Shown here piece after piece: positions 13,278 through 19,386 of a stretch of DNA of 24,565 nt. The DNA is from a virus: positions 1-24,565 of IMG/VR virus record IMGVR_UViG_3300042154_000664; one strand, written 5' to 3'. Below the pieces are notes generated by a model that was given only the letters and a program-made list of their open reading frames with translations, was not told the origin of the DNA and did not search any database. The translations under genes and the position numbers were made by a program. Numbering within the stretch: the stretch's first letter is position 1; every line of letters begins with the position of its first letter.

Positions 13278-13499
13278 GTGCAAAGTGAAAATAGTAAAAA
13301 TAAGTTTGCACATAAGTTTGCACAAAAAATAGTATTGATTATCAGATACTTAAGGGCAAAAGTGCAAAGTTTTGATAAAAAGCCCCTACCCTATATATAA
13401 TGTACTACCACTTGAAAAAAAAAAAAGTAAAAAAAAAGTCAAACTTTGCACAAAGCCACGCCAGTACTAGGGGAAGGTGTGCAAAGTGGGGTGCAAAGT
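13278..13499. repeat. Cluster of seven iterons, GTGCAAAGT core
   Basis: Forward GTGCAAAGT at 13278-13286, 13362-13370, 13479-13487 and 13491-13499. Reverse ACTTTGCAC at 13443-13451 and AGTTTGCAC at 13303-13311 and 13315-13323. The last two are parts of a perfect 12-base tandem repeat, TAAGTTTGCACA (13301-13324). The final forward pair is spaced 12 bases, close to one helical turn. Confidence 0.75.
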
Positions 13500-13528
13500 T
13501 GATTGTTAATAAAAAAAGATTGCACATT

Positions 13529-13560
13529 TTGTATCAGTATTGAATTAATTAATATATTTG
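13529..13560 (+). promoter_or_regulatory. Host-type promoter of the primase-helicase operon
   Basis: TTG at 13529-13531, 21 bases, TATATTTG at 13553-13560, matching the Bacteroidetes promoter form. Transcription should begin around 13565, exactly where the pseudoknot-forming leader begins. Confidence 0.65.
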
Positions 13561-13564
13561 TCAA

Positions 13565-13648
13565 GATAATCACCCTGATTAACAAAACATTTTGAGAGTA
13601 TAAACCCCTGCCATCTTATCATAGGGTGATTTATCGGCAGGGGCTCTC
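13565..13648 (+). ncRNA. Predicted H-type pseudoknot in the 5' leader of the primase-helicase mRNA
   Basis: Stem 1: GATAATCACCCT (13565-13576) with AGGGTGATTTATC (13623-13635), 12 pairs with one bulged T. Stem 2: GAGAG (13594-13598) and CCCCTGCC (13605-13612) with GGCAGGGGCTCTC (13636-13648), 13 pairs with a 6-base bulge on the 5' side. The two 3' strands abut with no spacer, so the helices can stack coaxially. The structure would begin at the mRNA 5' end and finish 17 bases before the start codon. Found by eye; no folding energy was computed. Confidence 0.55.
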
Positions 13649-13665
13649 TTTAATATAGGAAAAAT

Positions 13666-16020
13666 ATGAACTTAATTGACTATGCTAATGAGCTCCAAAG
13701 TGAAGGACTTAACCCTCTACCACTTAAAGATAATAAAGCCCCAATGCTTGAAGCAGGGCATAAGTTTTTATATGAGCCTATTGATAATATAGAAAGTAGA
13801 TTTTCTAATGCTCAAAAAATAGGTATAGCCTGTGGATTAGTTAGTGAATTTTACTGTATTGATTTTGATGCTCATAATGATGAGGATATAAGTGAGATAT
13901 ATAATGATTTTGTAGCTGTACCATCTGTAGCTAATATGATTGCCGAAGGTATGCTATCCTGTTACTCTACTGCAGGTGGTGGTTATCATGTTTATTTTAG
14001 GTTAAAGGATAAGATTAACGGCCAAGTGTTTGCTAAATACAGCACAGGATCTACAATGGTAGAATTAAGAGGTAATGGGCAGTATGCTGCCTGCTATCCA
14101 TCTACAGGATATACTAAGGTAAAAGGTGATGAGTACATTAAGCTAAGTTATTTTGAGGATGATATTAATAACCTATTTGATCTAATCAAATCATATAACC
14201 AACATCACTCTATTACTTTACCTCACAAAAATACTACAGATAAAAAGTGGGCAGAGACTTGGAAAGATACTACTCCTGATGGAAAATATAACTTAGAAGG
14301 TGAGGAAGAGGCTAAGGAGCTGCTTAAGAAAATAGGTTGGCAGTTTTGTAAGAAGAGAGCTGATGGATCAGAGTATTGGACCAGGCCTAACAAAGATATT
14401 AAAGATGGCTTCTCAGCTACTTTTGGACATCAAAAGAGTATGTTCTATATCTTTAGTGAAGATGGTAGCTCTATTGAGCCCTTTAATAGCAAACAAAGCT
14501 ATTCACCATTTAACATCTACACATTAGTTAATCACCAGGGAGATTGGAAAAAAGCTAAGGATGAATTGAAATTAAGGTATAATATGCCTGATGATGACTT
14601 TTGGAGTACTACACAGAATGGAGCTTACAATTTGAATAACTTAAGATTTAAGAAGTTTCTAGATAATCATGACTTTTTTAAGAACAGCCCTGAACCTAAT
14701 GGCACATTTCAGATGATTAAAAAGGAAGGTATATTCTTAAACCAAGTATTTGAGAAGGATGTAAAAGATTACGTATTAGATTACATATTAGATAATAAGA
14801 AACCTGAAGGAGTATACAACCTGATGAGTGGCAACCTTAAGTTTTTTAAGAGGGAGTTTTTAGGCATATTGAGCAGCAGGGATATTACCCTGCTAAAAGA
14901 TACTAAAGATTGTGCATACTTATTTTATACTAACTGCATAGTTAAGGTTACACAAACTGATAAAGAGGTGCTATCTTATGCCGATATGGATCTATCTATA
15001 TGGAGAGACCAGGTGATAGATAGAGATTTTGTAAAAGTAGATCATCACAAATCAGAATTTCGCACTTTTATATGGCATATATCAGGAAAGGATAGAGATA
15101 AGTACAAAGCATTTCAGACTGTAATAGGTTACCTACTGCACAGCTATAAGGATAGAAGTAACAATAAAGCAATTATCTTTAATGATGAGGCAATATCTGA
15201 TGTGCCTAATGGTAGAAGTGGAAAGGGTTTGTTTTGGAATGCAATGGGCCATCTTAAGAAGGTGCAGAGTTTAGATGGTAAGACCTTTGATTTTCTTAAT
15301 AAGTTTCCTTATCAAAATGTATCTACTGCCTGTCAAATATTAGTATTTGATGATGTAAAAAAGAAGTTTAATTTTGAGAGCTTATTCAGTGTGATTACTG
15401 AGGGCATTACCATTGAGTACAAAGGTAAGGATAGTATAAAGCTAGATGTAACTAACAGCCCTAAGATAATCATTACCACTAACTACACCATATCAGGTAA
15501 CAGTGCATCCTTTAATGCTAGAAAGTATGAAGTAGAGATGGCTAATACATTTAGTGATAAATATACTCCTGTAGATCTATTTGGACATGAGTTATTTAAT
15601 GAGTGGGATGATCAGGAATGGGCCTGCTTTGATAACTACTGCCAGGAATGTATACAGATCTATCTTAACAAAGGGCTTATACCAATGCCTACTAAGAATT
15701 TAGAATATAGAAAGATATTAGATGATATCAGCAGTGAGATGTATTTCTTTTTTGAGGATCTAAAAGCTGATACTTTCTACTCAGTTAAAGAGGAGCTCTT
15801 TGATAGCTTTAATAATAGGTTCCCTGAGAAGAGAAGCTATACTACTCAGAATAAGATAACCATTAATTTTAGAAAGTGGTGCGAATATAAAGGATATAAG
15901 CCTGATGATAATAGGAATGGAGGAAGTACTAAGCTATCGTACAGCTTACAGGAAAAAATAGAAGAGGAAGAGGATATATGGGATGAATTAAATAAACAAG
16001 CAAATAGTATAAACAATTAA
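13666..16020 (+). CDS. Primase-polymerase / SF3 helicase, replication protein
   Basis: This 784-residue protein combines two replication activities. The N-terminal PrimPol domain (about 1-180) shows ACGLVSEFYCIDFDAHND with Asp66 and Asp68, GGGYHVYFRL with His108, and MVELRGNGQYAA around Glu133, matching the metal and catalytic positions of archaeo-eukaryotic primases. A linker of about 300 residues follows. The C-terminal superfamily 3 (D5/VirE-like) helicase has a Walker A GRSGKG (516-521, Lys520), Walker B QILVFDD (Asp562, Asp563) and sensor IIITTN (Asn606). It would prime and unwind at the phage origin. The gene follows a host-type promoter and structured leader, and starts a replication and recombination block. 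Confidence 0.85.
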   Translation: MNLIDYANELQSEGLNPLPLKDNKAPMLEAGHKFLYEPIDNIESRFSNAQKIGIACGLVSEFYCIDFDAHNDEDISEIYNDFVAVPSVANMIAEGMLSCYSTAGGGYHVYFRLKDKINGQVFAKYSTGSTMVELRGNGQYAACYPSTGYTKVKGDEYIKLSYFEDDINNLFDLIKSYNQHHSITLPHKNTTDKKWAETWKDTTPDGKYNLEGEEEAKELLKKIGWQFCKKRADGSEYWTRPNKDIKDGFSATFGHQKSMFYIFSEDGSSIEPFNSKQSYSPFNIYTLVNHQGDWKKAKDELKLRYNMPDDDFWSTTQNGAYNLNNLRFKKFLDNHDFFKNSPEPNGTFQMIKKEGIFLNQVFEKDVKDYVLDYILDNKKPEGVYNLMSGNLKFFKREFLGILSSRDITLLKDTKDCAYLFYTNCIVKVTQTDKEVLSYADMDLSIWRDQVIDRDFVKVDHHKSEFRTFIWHISGKDRDKYKAFQTVIGYLLHSYKDRSNNKAIIFNDEAISDVPNGRSGKGLFWNAMGHLKKVQSLDGKTFDFLNKFPYQNVSTACQILVFDDVKKKFNFESLFSVITEGITIEYKGKDSIKLDVTNSPKIIITTNYTISGNSASFNARKYEVEMANTFSDKYTPVDLFGHELFNEWDDQEWACFDNYCQECIQIYLNKGLIPMPTKNLEYRKILDDISSEMYFFFEDLKADTFYSVKEELFDSFNNRFPEKRSYTTQNKITINFRKWCEYKGYKPDDNRNGGSTKLSYSLQEKIEEEEDIWDELNKQANSINN

Positions 16021-16032
16021 AAACAAACAATT

Positions 16033-16311
16033 ATGAAAAAAGGAACAGCAACTAGAAAATTAACAAAGGAATTTATATCAGCAAATGTCTTAGAGACAAC
16101 AGTAGAGCACAACGGATGTCAGGGAGGAGATGCAGGGCATGGAGGATTTGTAAGAATAACTTTTAGAGACTTGTCATGTACTTCTATGGAAGTAAATGGT
16201 GTAGAATGTGAAGAGTTTAGTTTCGAATTTCAAGGCTCTGCTGAAAGGGAAACACTTATAAACTCTTTAGAGATGATTTTAGATGAGTTGAAAAATAATA
16301 ATAGGGTATAA
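16033..16311 (+). CDS. Hypothetical protein, 92 aa
   Basis: I do not recognise this protein. It is small and acidic, with a central HNGCQGGDAGHGGFVRITF segment rich in Gly and containing two His and one Cys, which might hold a metal, then a beta pair (LSCTSMEVNGVECEEFSFEF) and a C-terminal helix (ERETLINSLEMILDELKNN). The leader (AAAACAAACAATTATG) resembles that of the capsid gene. It follows the primase-helicase by 12 bases and probably shares its transcript, so a role in replication or host takeover is possible. Confidence 0.6.
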   Translation: MKKGTATRKLTKEFISANVLETTVEHNGCQGGDAGHGGFVRITFRDLSCTSMEVNGVECEEFSFEFQGSAERETLINSLEMILDELKNNNRV

Positions 16312-16315
16312 TAAT

Positions 16316-16453
16316 ATGATGACTATAGAAGAGAAAAGAAAAAGAGATAAGATAAATAGAGAAAAATACAAAGAGCAAAGGAAACTAGCTGCGTGGATTA
16401 AATTCAAAAAACAATGGGAAAATGAACAAACAAAACAAACAGAGACTACATGA
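16316..16453 (+). CDS. Small charged helical protein, 45 aa
   Basis: A 46-codon frame from ATG 16316 (a second ATG follows) to TGA 16451-16453, five bases after the gene before. The product is extremely basic and helical (EEKRKRDKINREKYKEQRKL), with Trp residues near AAWIKFKKQWENE. It overlaps the VRR-NUC gene by 32 bases. Its composition suggests a nucleic-acid-binding or adaptor helix. The long overlap and low complexity make it less certain than its neighbours. Confidence 0.4.
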   Translation: MMTIEEKRKRDKINREKYKEQRKLAAWIKFKKQWENEQTKQTETT

Positions 16454-16883
16454 GCTCGAGGAGAAGTACATGAGCTACAGATACCCATCAGCACCAGGGC
16501 ACATCATACCATTCACTAAGTACTCAGATGCTACAGCTAATGGGCTCACTAGATGCATCACTGACTTTCTTAACTTCTCTAAGCATCAAGCTGAAAGGAT
16601 AAATACAATGGGAGTATTTAGGCAAAGCTATAGAACCGATGGTACTAAGACTGCAGGGCAGTGGACAAAGGGCACAGGTACCCCAGGATCTGCAGATATC
16701 TCTGCTACTATTTATGGTAGATCTGTAAAGATAGAAGTGAAGATTGGGAAGGATAAGCAGTCAGTGGTGCAAAAGCAATACCAATTAATGATAGAAGCTG
16801 CAGGAGGGATCTATATAATCTCTAAGACCTTTGATGATTTTGTGGAGTGGTATGATATATTTAGCCAAAACTATAAAATTTAA
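16422..16883 (+). CDS. VRR-NUC / PD-(D/E)XK nuclease
   Basis: This 153-residue protein has a C-terminal VRR-NUC-like fold. The core GTPGSADISATIYGRSVKIEVKIG places Asp92 and the EVK motif (Glu105, Lys107) as metal and catalytic residues, followed by KDKQSVVQKQYQLMIEAAGG with Gln117 and YIISKTFDDF. This pattern is typical of phage single-domain PD-(D/E)XK enzymes that act as Holliday-junction or flap nucleases. The N-terminal 60 residues are helical and basic. It lies in the replication block ahead of the annealase and exonuclease, so resolution of recombination or replication intermediates is the likely role. Confidence 0.75.
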   Translation: MNKQNKQRLHELEEKYMSYRYPSAPGHIIPFTKYSDATANGLTRCITDFLNFSKHQAERINTMGVFRQSYRTDGTKTAGQWTKGTGTPGSADISATIYGRSVKIEVKIGKDKQSVVQKQYQLMIEAAGGIYIISKTFDDFVEWYDIFSQNYKI

Positions 16884-16947
16884 CCACCTTTGGCGAAGTA
16901 CAGCACTAAAATATAATTAACGTACAACCTTAAAATATAGAAATGAT

Positions 16948-17151
16948 ATGAAAGCAACACTAGAATTTAACCTACCTGAGGATCAGGATGATTTTAACTA
17001 CGCTACCAATGGCTTTAACTATTATATGGCACTTGTAGAGATGGATGAGTGGCTAAGAGGTGAGTACAAGTACAATGGTAAAGAGGAGATGTATGAGGTG
17101 AGGGAAAAGCTGAGACAAATAATTTTTGAAAATAATGTGAAAATAGAATAA
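16948..17151 (+). CDS. Conserved small phage protein, 67 aa
   Basis: This acidic 67-residue protein (MKATLEFNLPEDQDDFNYAT, then NGFNYYMALVEMDEWLRGEYKY and EVREKLRQIIFENNV) belongs to a small family common in phages of many hosts, recognised by the 'ATLEFNLPED...F..A.....Y...L.E.D.WLR...KY' pattern. Function is not known to me. It is likely a strand followed by a helical bundle. It sits in front of the recombination genes, as it often does elsewhere, so it may assist them. A start-like ATG at 16943 is in another frame; 16948 keeps the family's opening. Confidence 0.7.
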   Translation: MKATLEFNLPEDQDDFNYATNGFNYYMALVEMDEWLRGEYKYNGKEEMYEVREKLRQIIFENNVKIE

Positions 17152-17158
17152 TAAGTAG

Positions 17159-17188
17159 TATATTTGTAAACAATTAATAAACTAACCA
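17159..17188 (+). promoter_or_regulatory. -7 promoter element and leader of the recombination operon
   Basis: TATATTTG at 17159-17166 matches the Bacteroidetes -7 element; the nearest TTG upstream (17126-17128) is 30 bases away, too far for a good -33. The leader ends in AAACTAACCA before the ATG, identical to the leader of the first early gene at 11102. Confidence 0.45.
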
Positions 17189-17740
17189 ATGGAACCAAAA
17201 ACAACTAAGGCTGTAAAGCCTCAGGAGGTTGAGCAGCAGCCTGCTCCCTTCTATGTTCGCCTTCACAAGGCAAAACAATTAATCGGTAAAGTACATAAGA
17301 ATGCTACTAACCCCCATTTCAAGAAGTCTTATGCAGATATCAATAGTATCCTAGAGACTGTTGAGCCTATCTTATTACAGCATGATCTACTTTTACTACA
17401 GCCTATAGATGGTGGTAGTGTATGCACTCAGATTGTTTGTATATACACTGGCTTTAGTATCTCTAGCTGTATGGCTATGGACTTAACCCTCAACGCACAG
17501 CAGCAGGGGAGTCAAATTTCCTATTTTCGTAGGTACACCATCCAAGCTCTGCTCACTCTTCAGGCAACTGATGATGATGGCCACATAGCTACAACTGCTA
17601 AGCCTAAGATAGATGCAAAGAGATTTGCTGAGGCTGTTAAGGCTATAGCTGATGGTAAATTCACTGTAGATAAGTTAAAGGATAGCTTTGACTTGAATGA
17701 TACTCAGATTAATTCACTGCTTTTAATACCTATGATATGA
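17189..17740 (+). CDS. ERF-family single-strand annealing protein
   Basis: This 183-residue protein matches the ERF superfamily of phage recombinases: LHKAKQLIGKVHKNATNPHF (about 25-44), YADINSILETVEPILLQHDL, and the signature GSQISYFRRYTIQALLTLQATDDDG (about 107-131). It would anneal complementary single strands, working with the exonuclease encoded next to it in a Red-like pair. The C-terminal 50 residues form a small helical domain. It is followed by the YqaJ exonuclease in a 4-base ATGA overlap. A host-type -7 element and the early AAACTAACCAATG leader precede it, so early expression is expected. Confidence 0.85.
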   Translation: MEPKTTKAVKPQEVEQQPAPFYVRLHKAKQLIGKVHKNATNPHFKKSYADINSILETVEPILLQHDLLLLQPIDGGSVCTQIVCIYTGFSISSCMAMDLTLNAQQQGSQISYFRRYTIQALLTLQATDDDGHIATTAKPKIDAKRFAEAVKAIADGKFTVDKLKDSFDLNDTQINSLLLIPMI

Positions 17741-18408
17741 AAATTAGATGCAGTGCTATAGGTAAGATAATGACTTCACCCAAAACTAAAGGGGAGGTGC
17801 TATCACAAACTACTAAGACGTATATTCAGGGCTTGGCCCTGGCACACGTTTATGGTATACGTAAAGAGTTTACTAGTAAGTATACTGATAAGGGTAATGA
17901 GTGCGAGGACATGTGCCTAAGCTTTGTAATGGAGCAGATAGATAAAGGCTTTATATTTAAGAACGAAGAGCACTTTAGTAATGATTGGCTAACAGGTACT
18001 CCTGATGTAGTCACCGACACTGTGCTAGTGGATGTGAAAAATTCATGGAGTGGATCTACTTTCCCCTGGTTTGATACTGAATGCCCTAACAAAGATTACT
18101 ACTATCAACTGCAGGGGTACATGTGGCTCACAGATAAGCAAGAGGCACTACTATGTTACTGCCTAACCAATACACCCCATGCCATAGTAGAGCAGGAGGT
18201 AAAGAGTGCACACTATAAGTTAGGGTTAATGGAGGAGAGCTTAGATCTTAGAGACCAGGTGCAAAAACAGCACAGCTTCAATCATATCCCTGATGCTAAA
18301 AGAGTAAAGACCTTTATAATACAAAGAGATGATGAGGTGATAGAGCAGATAAAATTAAGAGTAGAACAGTGCAGGGATTATTTTAACCAACTAATAAAAC
18401 AATTATGA
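17737..18408 (+). CDS. YqaJ-like viral recombinase exonuclease
   Basis: This protein of about 223 residues has the lambda-exonuclease/YqaJ pattern: GNECEDMC with Glu55 and Glu57, NDWLTGTPDVV with Asp90, LVDVKNSW with Asp99 and Lys101 (the D-x-K core), then YYYQLQGYMWLT with Gln124 and Gln126. It would resect double-stranded DNA 5' to 3' to expose strands for the ERF annealase encoded immediately before it. A Cys-rich N-terminus (IRCSAIG) replaces the longer N-terminal extension of some relatives, and the length is normal for phage versions. It is followed by a small gene in an ATGA overlap. Confidence 0.85.
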   Translation: MKIRCSAIGKIMTSPKTKGEVLSQTTKTYIQGLALAHVYGIRKEFTSKYTDKGNECEDMCLSFVMEQIDKGFIFKNEEHFSNDWLTGTPDVVTDTVLVDVKNSWSGSTFPWFDTECPNKDYYYQLQGYMWLTDKQEALLCYCLTNTPHAIVEQEVKSAHYKLGLMEESLDLRDQVQKQHSFNHIPDAKRVKTFIIQRDDEVIEQIKLRVEQCRDYFNQLIKQL

Positions 18409-18584
18409 TACAAAGAGAAGAGTTTAAGGAGAAGGCTATACTAGTGGCTATGGAGGCATTAATGCTAAGCCAACAAGGGATAAGCCCTAACTATGTGGCT
18501 AAGAAAGCCCTAGAGTATGCAGAAGCTATCACACTAGAGGTGTGTGGTGAGGAGATAGTATGGCCCAGTGATAGGATCGTATGA
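18405..18584 (+). CDS. Small hypothetical protein, 59 aa
   Basis: A 60-codon frame from ATG 18405 (overlapping the exonuclease stop) to TGA 18582-18584. The product is helical and acidic (EEFKEKAILVAMEALMLSQQ, then NYVAKKALEYAEAITLEV), ending VWPSDRIV. I do not recognise it. Its firm overlaps with both neighbours place it in the recombination operon. The helical composition suggests a small dimer, perhaps an accessory to the exonuclease or annealase. Confidence 0.55.
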   Translation: MIQREEFKEKAILVAMEALMLSQQGISPNYVAKKALEYAEAITLEVCGEEIVWPSDRIV

Positions 18585-18676
18585 TAATCCTACTAACAAT
18601 ACTACTAACCCCTGCTGTGGTGTGGGGGTGGTGGTGCACAATCGCTTATTTATTAACAATTTTTAACAATGATTAA
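18581..18676 (+). CDS. Tiny membrane protein, 31 aa
   Basis: A 32-codon frame from ATG 18581 (ATGA overlap) to TAA 18674-18676. The product is hydrophobic throughout (MIILLTILLTPAVVWGWWCT, then IAYLLTIFNND) and would form one or two membrane passes. The last third of the frame is made of the TTAACAAT repeats, so the end of this frame may be shaped by a regulatory signal and not by protein function. Small phage membrane proteins of this sort often have no assigned role. Confidence 0.4.
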   Translation: MIILLTILLTPAVVWGWWCTIAYLLTIFNND

Positions 18677-18680
18677 CAAT
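18653..18680 (+). repeat. Three 10-base-phased TTAACAAT repeats at the SSB-like gene start
   Basis: TTAACAAT at 18653-18660, 18663-18670 and 18673-18680, exactly ten bases apart, the last one running into the ATG at 18679. The phasing places all three on one helical face of DNA, or gives three regularly spaced A/U-rich sites in the mRNA leader, just where an SSB-like protein could bind. Confidence 0.65.
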
Positions 18681-18921
18681 GGAAACTAAAAACAACACAG
18701 GTGCTATCTTTAAGAACGACAAAAAGACAAGCGAAACTCATCCTGACTACAAAGGTAAGGTAAACGTTAACGGTAAAGATATGGAGGTAGCTCTATGGCT
18801 TAAAGAAAGTAAGACAGGTATAAAGTACTTTAGTACTACATTTCAAGAGCCATACGTGAAGCCAGTGCATACAGAGATACCTTTAATGCCAGATGACTCA
18901 GATGATGATTTGCCATTCTAA
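18679..18921 (+). CDS. DUF736-like single-stranded-DNA-binding-type protein with acidic tip
   Basis: This 80-residue protein opens NNTGAIFKNDKKTSETHPDY, followed by KGKVNVNGKDMEVALWLKE and GIKYFSTTFQEP, a pattern seen in DUF736-type small OB-like proteins of phages and plasmids. It ends in DDSDDDLPF, very like the acidic C-terminal tip (DDDIPF) with which bacterial SSB recruits partner enzymes. A single small beta-barrel with an SSB-like tail in a replication block suggests a minimal single-strand binding protein or an SSB-tail mimic that captures host replication proteins. Direct DNA binding is not proven by the sequence. Confidence 0.6.
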   Translation: METKNNTGAIFKNDKKTSETHPDYKGKVNVNGKDMEVALWLKESKTGIKYFSTTFQEPYVKPVHTEIPLMPDDSDDDLPF

Positions 18922-18939
18922 TTAATTTGATTATATTTG
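18910..18939 (+). promoter_or_regulatory. Host-type promoter placing the start at or next to the ATG of gene 18944
   Basis: TTG at 18910-18912, 19 bases, TATATTTG at 18932-18939, the best-spaced match to the Bacteroidetes consensus in the window. Only four bases separate it from the ATG at 18944, so transcription would start at or very near the start codon. Confidence 0.6.
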
Positions 18940-18943
18940 GGCC

Positions 18944-19192
18944 ATGATATTACTAGCCCTTATACCATTAGCTTGGTGGTTTGTTACTTTTGAGCCATTA
19001 CAAGCAACTTTTAACTACTTATTCAAGTATAACACCAGGTTACCATTAGCCATACATATACACTCTGCATTAGGATGTATTAAATGTGTGGCTTTTTGGC
19101 TTACTTTAATTTGTACCTTTGATTTTATCCTGGCTTGTCAGGCTGCACTATTATCCTTTATACTAGATGAATGTTTACAGAAGCTGAGATAG
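18944..19192 (+). CDS. Small membrane protein with a CxxC motif (DUF1360-like)
   Basis: This 82-residue protein has two or three predicted membrane helices: residues about 1-20 (ILLALIPLAWWFVTF) and about 45-75, with GCIKCVAFW between them. A CxxC next to 'FW' in a short membrane protein resembles the DUF1360 family found in many phages, in which the Cys pair may bind metal or form a disulfide. Function is unknown. The promoter four bases upstream suggests leaderless translation. Its stop lies 22 bases inside the next gene. Confidence 0.55.
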   Translation: MILLALIPLAWWFVTFEPLQATFNYLFKYNTRLPLAIHIHSALGCIKCVAFWLTLICTFDFILACQAALLSFILDECLQKLR

Positions 19193-19386
19193 AACTGATT
19201 GACAATATAGCTAAGATGCCTGATAGTGAAAGGTATACTAAGTACAGCTGTATTAAATTATTTAAGATAAAAGAGAAATACGAAGGTAGACAGCCTAGGG
19301 AGTGCTTTTGTGCATCTGTTAGGAGGAGGATATGGTCCAAGGACTTTATGCAATGGTATGAAAAGAGCCTTAGACAAGTACATTAG
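19171..19386 (+). CDS. Conserved small Bacteroidetes phage protein, 71 aa
   Basis: This 71-residue protein overlaps the membrane-protein gene before it by 22 bases and the sigma-like gene after it by 29. The C-terminal half, RQPRECFCASVRRRIWSKDFMQWYE, resembles a pattern I remember from Bacteroidetes phages (C.C...RR.IW..DF..WY), with a CxC and a run of Arg that could bind DNA or a metal. The N-terminal half is a helix rich in Asp and Glu. Its role is unknown, but it is tied by overlaps to the sigma-like gene and may help it. Confidence 0.55.
   Translation: MFTEAEIELIDNIAKMPDSERYTKYSCIKLFKIKEKYEGRQPRECFCASVRRRIWSKDFMQWYEKSLRQVH

Larger units (their letters stand above)
13276..13665. other. 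Gene-free replication-control region, candidate origin, 390 bases
   Basis: No credible gene is present. From left to right it holds seven iterons of the form GTGCAAAGT/ACTTTGCAC/AGTTTGCAC (13278-13499), an A12 and an A9 tract (13415-13437), a host-type promoter (13529-13560) and a pseudoknot-forming leader (13565-13648). It lies between a DnaA-like gene and the primase-helicase gene. Repeated protein-binding sites, an AT-rich tract and a promoter next to replication genes are the usual parts of a phage origin. Confidence 0.55.

Noticed and set aside
13301-13324. Tandem TAAGTTTGCACA as two promoters (TAnnTTTG)
   Set aside because: No TTG lies at 17-23 bases upstream, and the sites share the core of the other iterons, so iterons are the better reading.
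13605-13650. Hairpin CCCCTGCC/GGCAGGGG as a terminator
   Set aside because: No T run follows, it lies between a promoter and its gene, and its loop pairs upstream, so a structured leader explains it better.
19310-19357. Longer start for the sigma-like gene
   Set aside because: It would add 16 residues encoded within the conserved part of the preceding gene, and the resulting N-terminus is Gly-rich and unlike the family; ATG 19358 is preferred.
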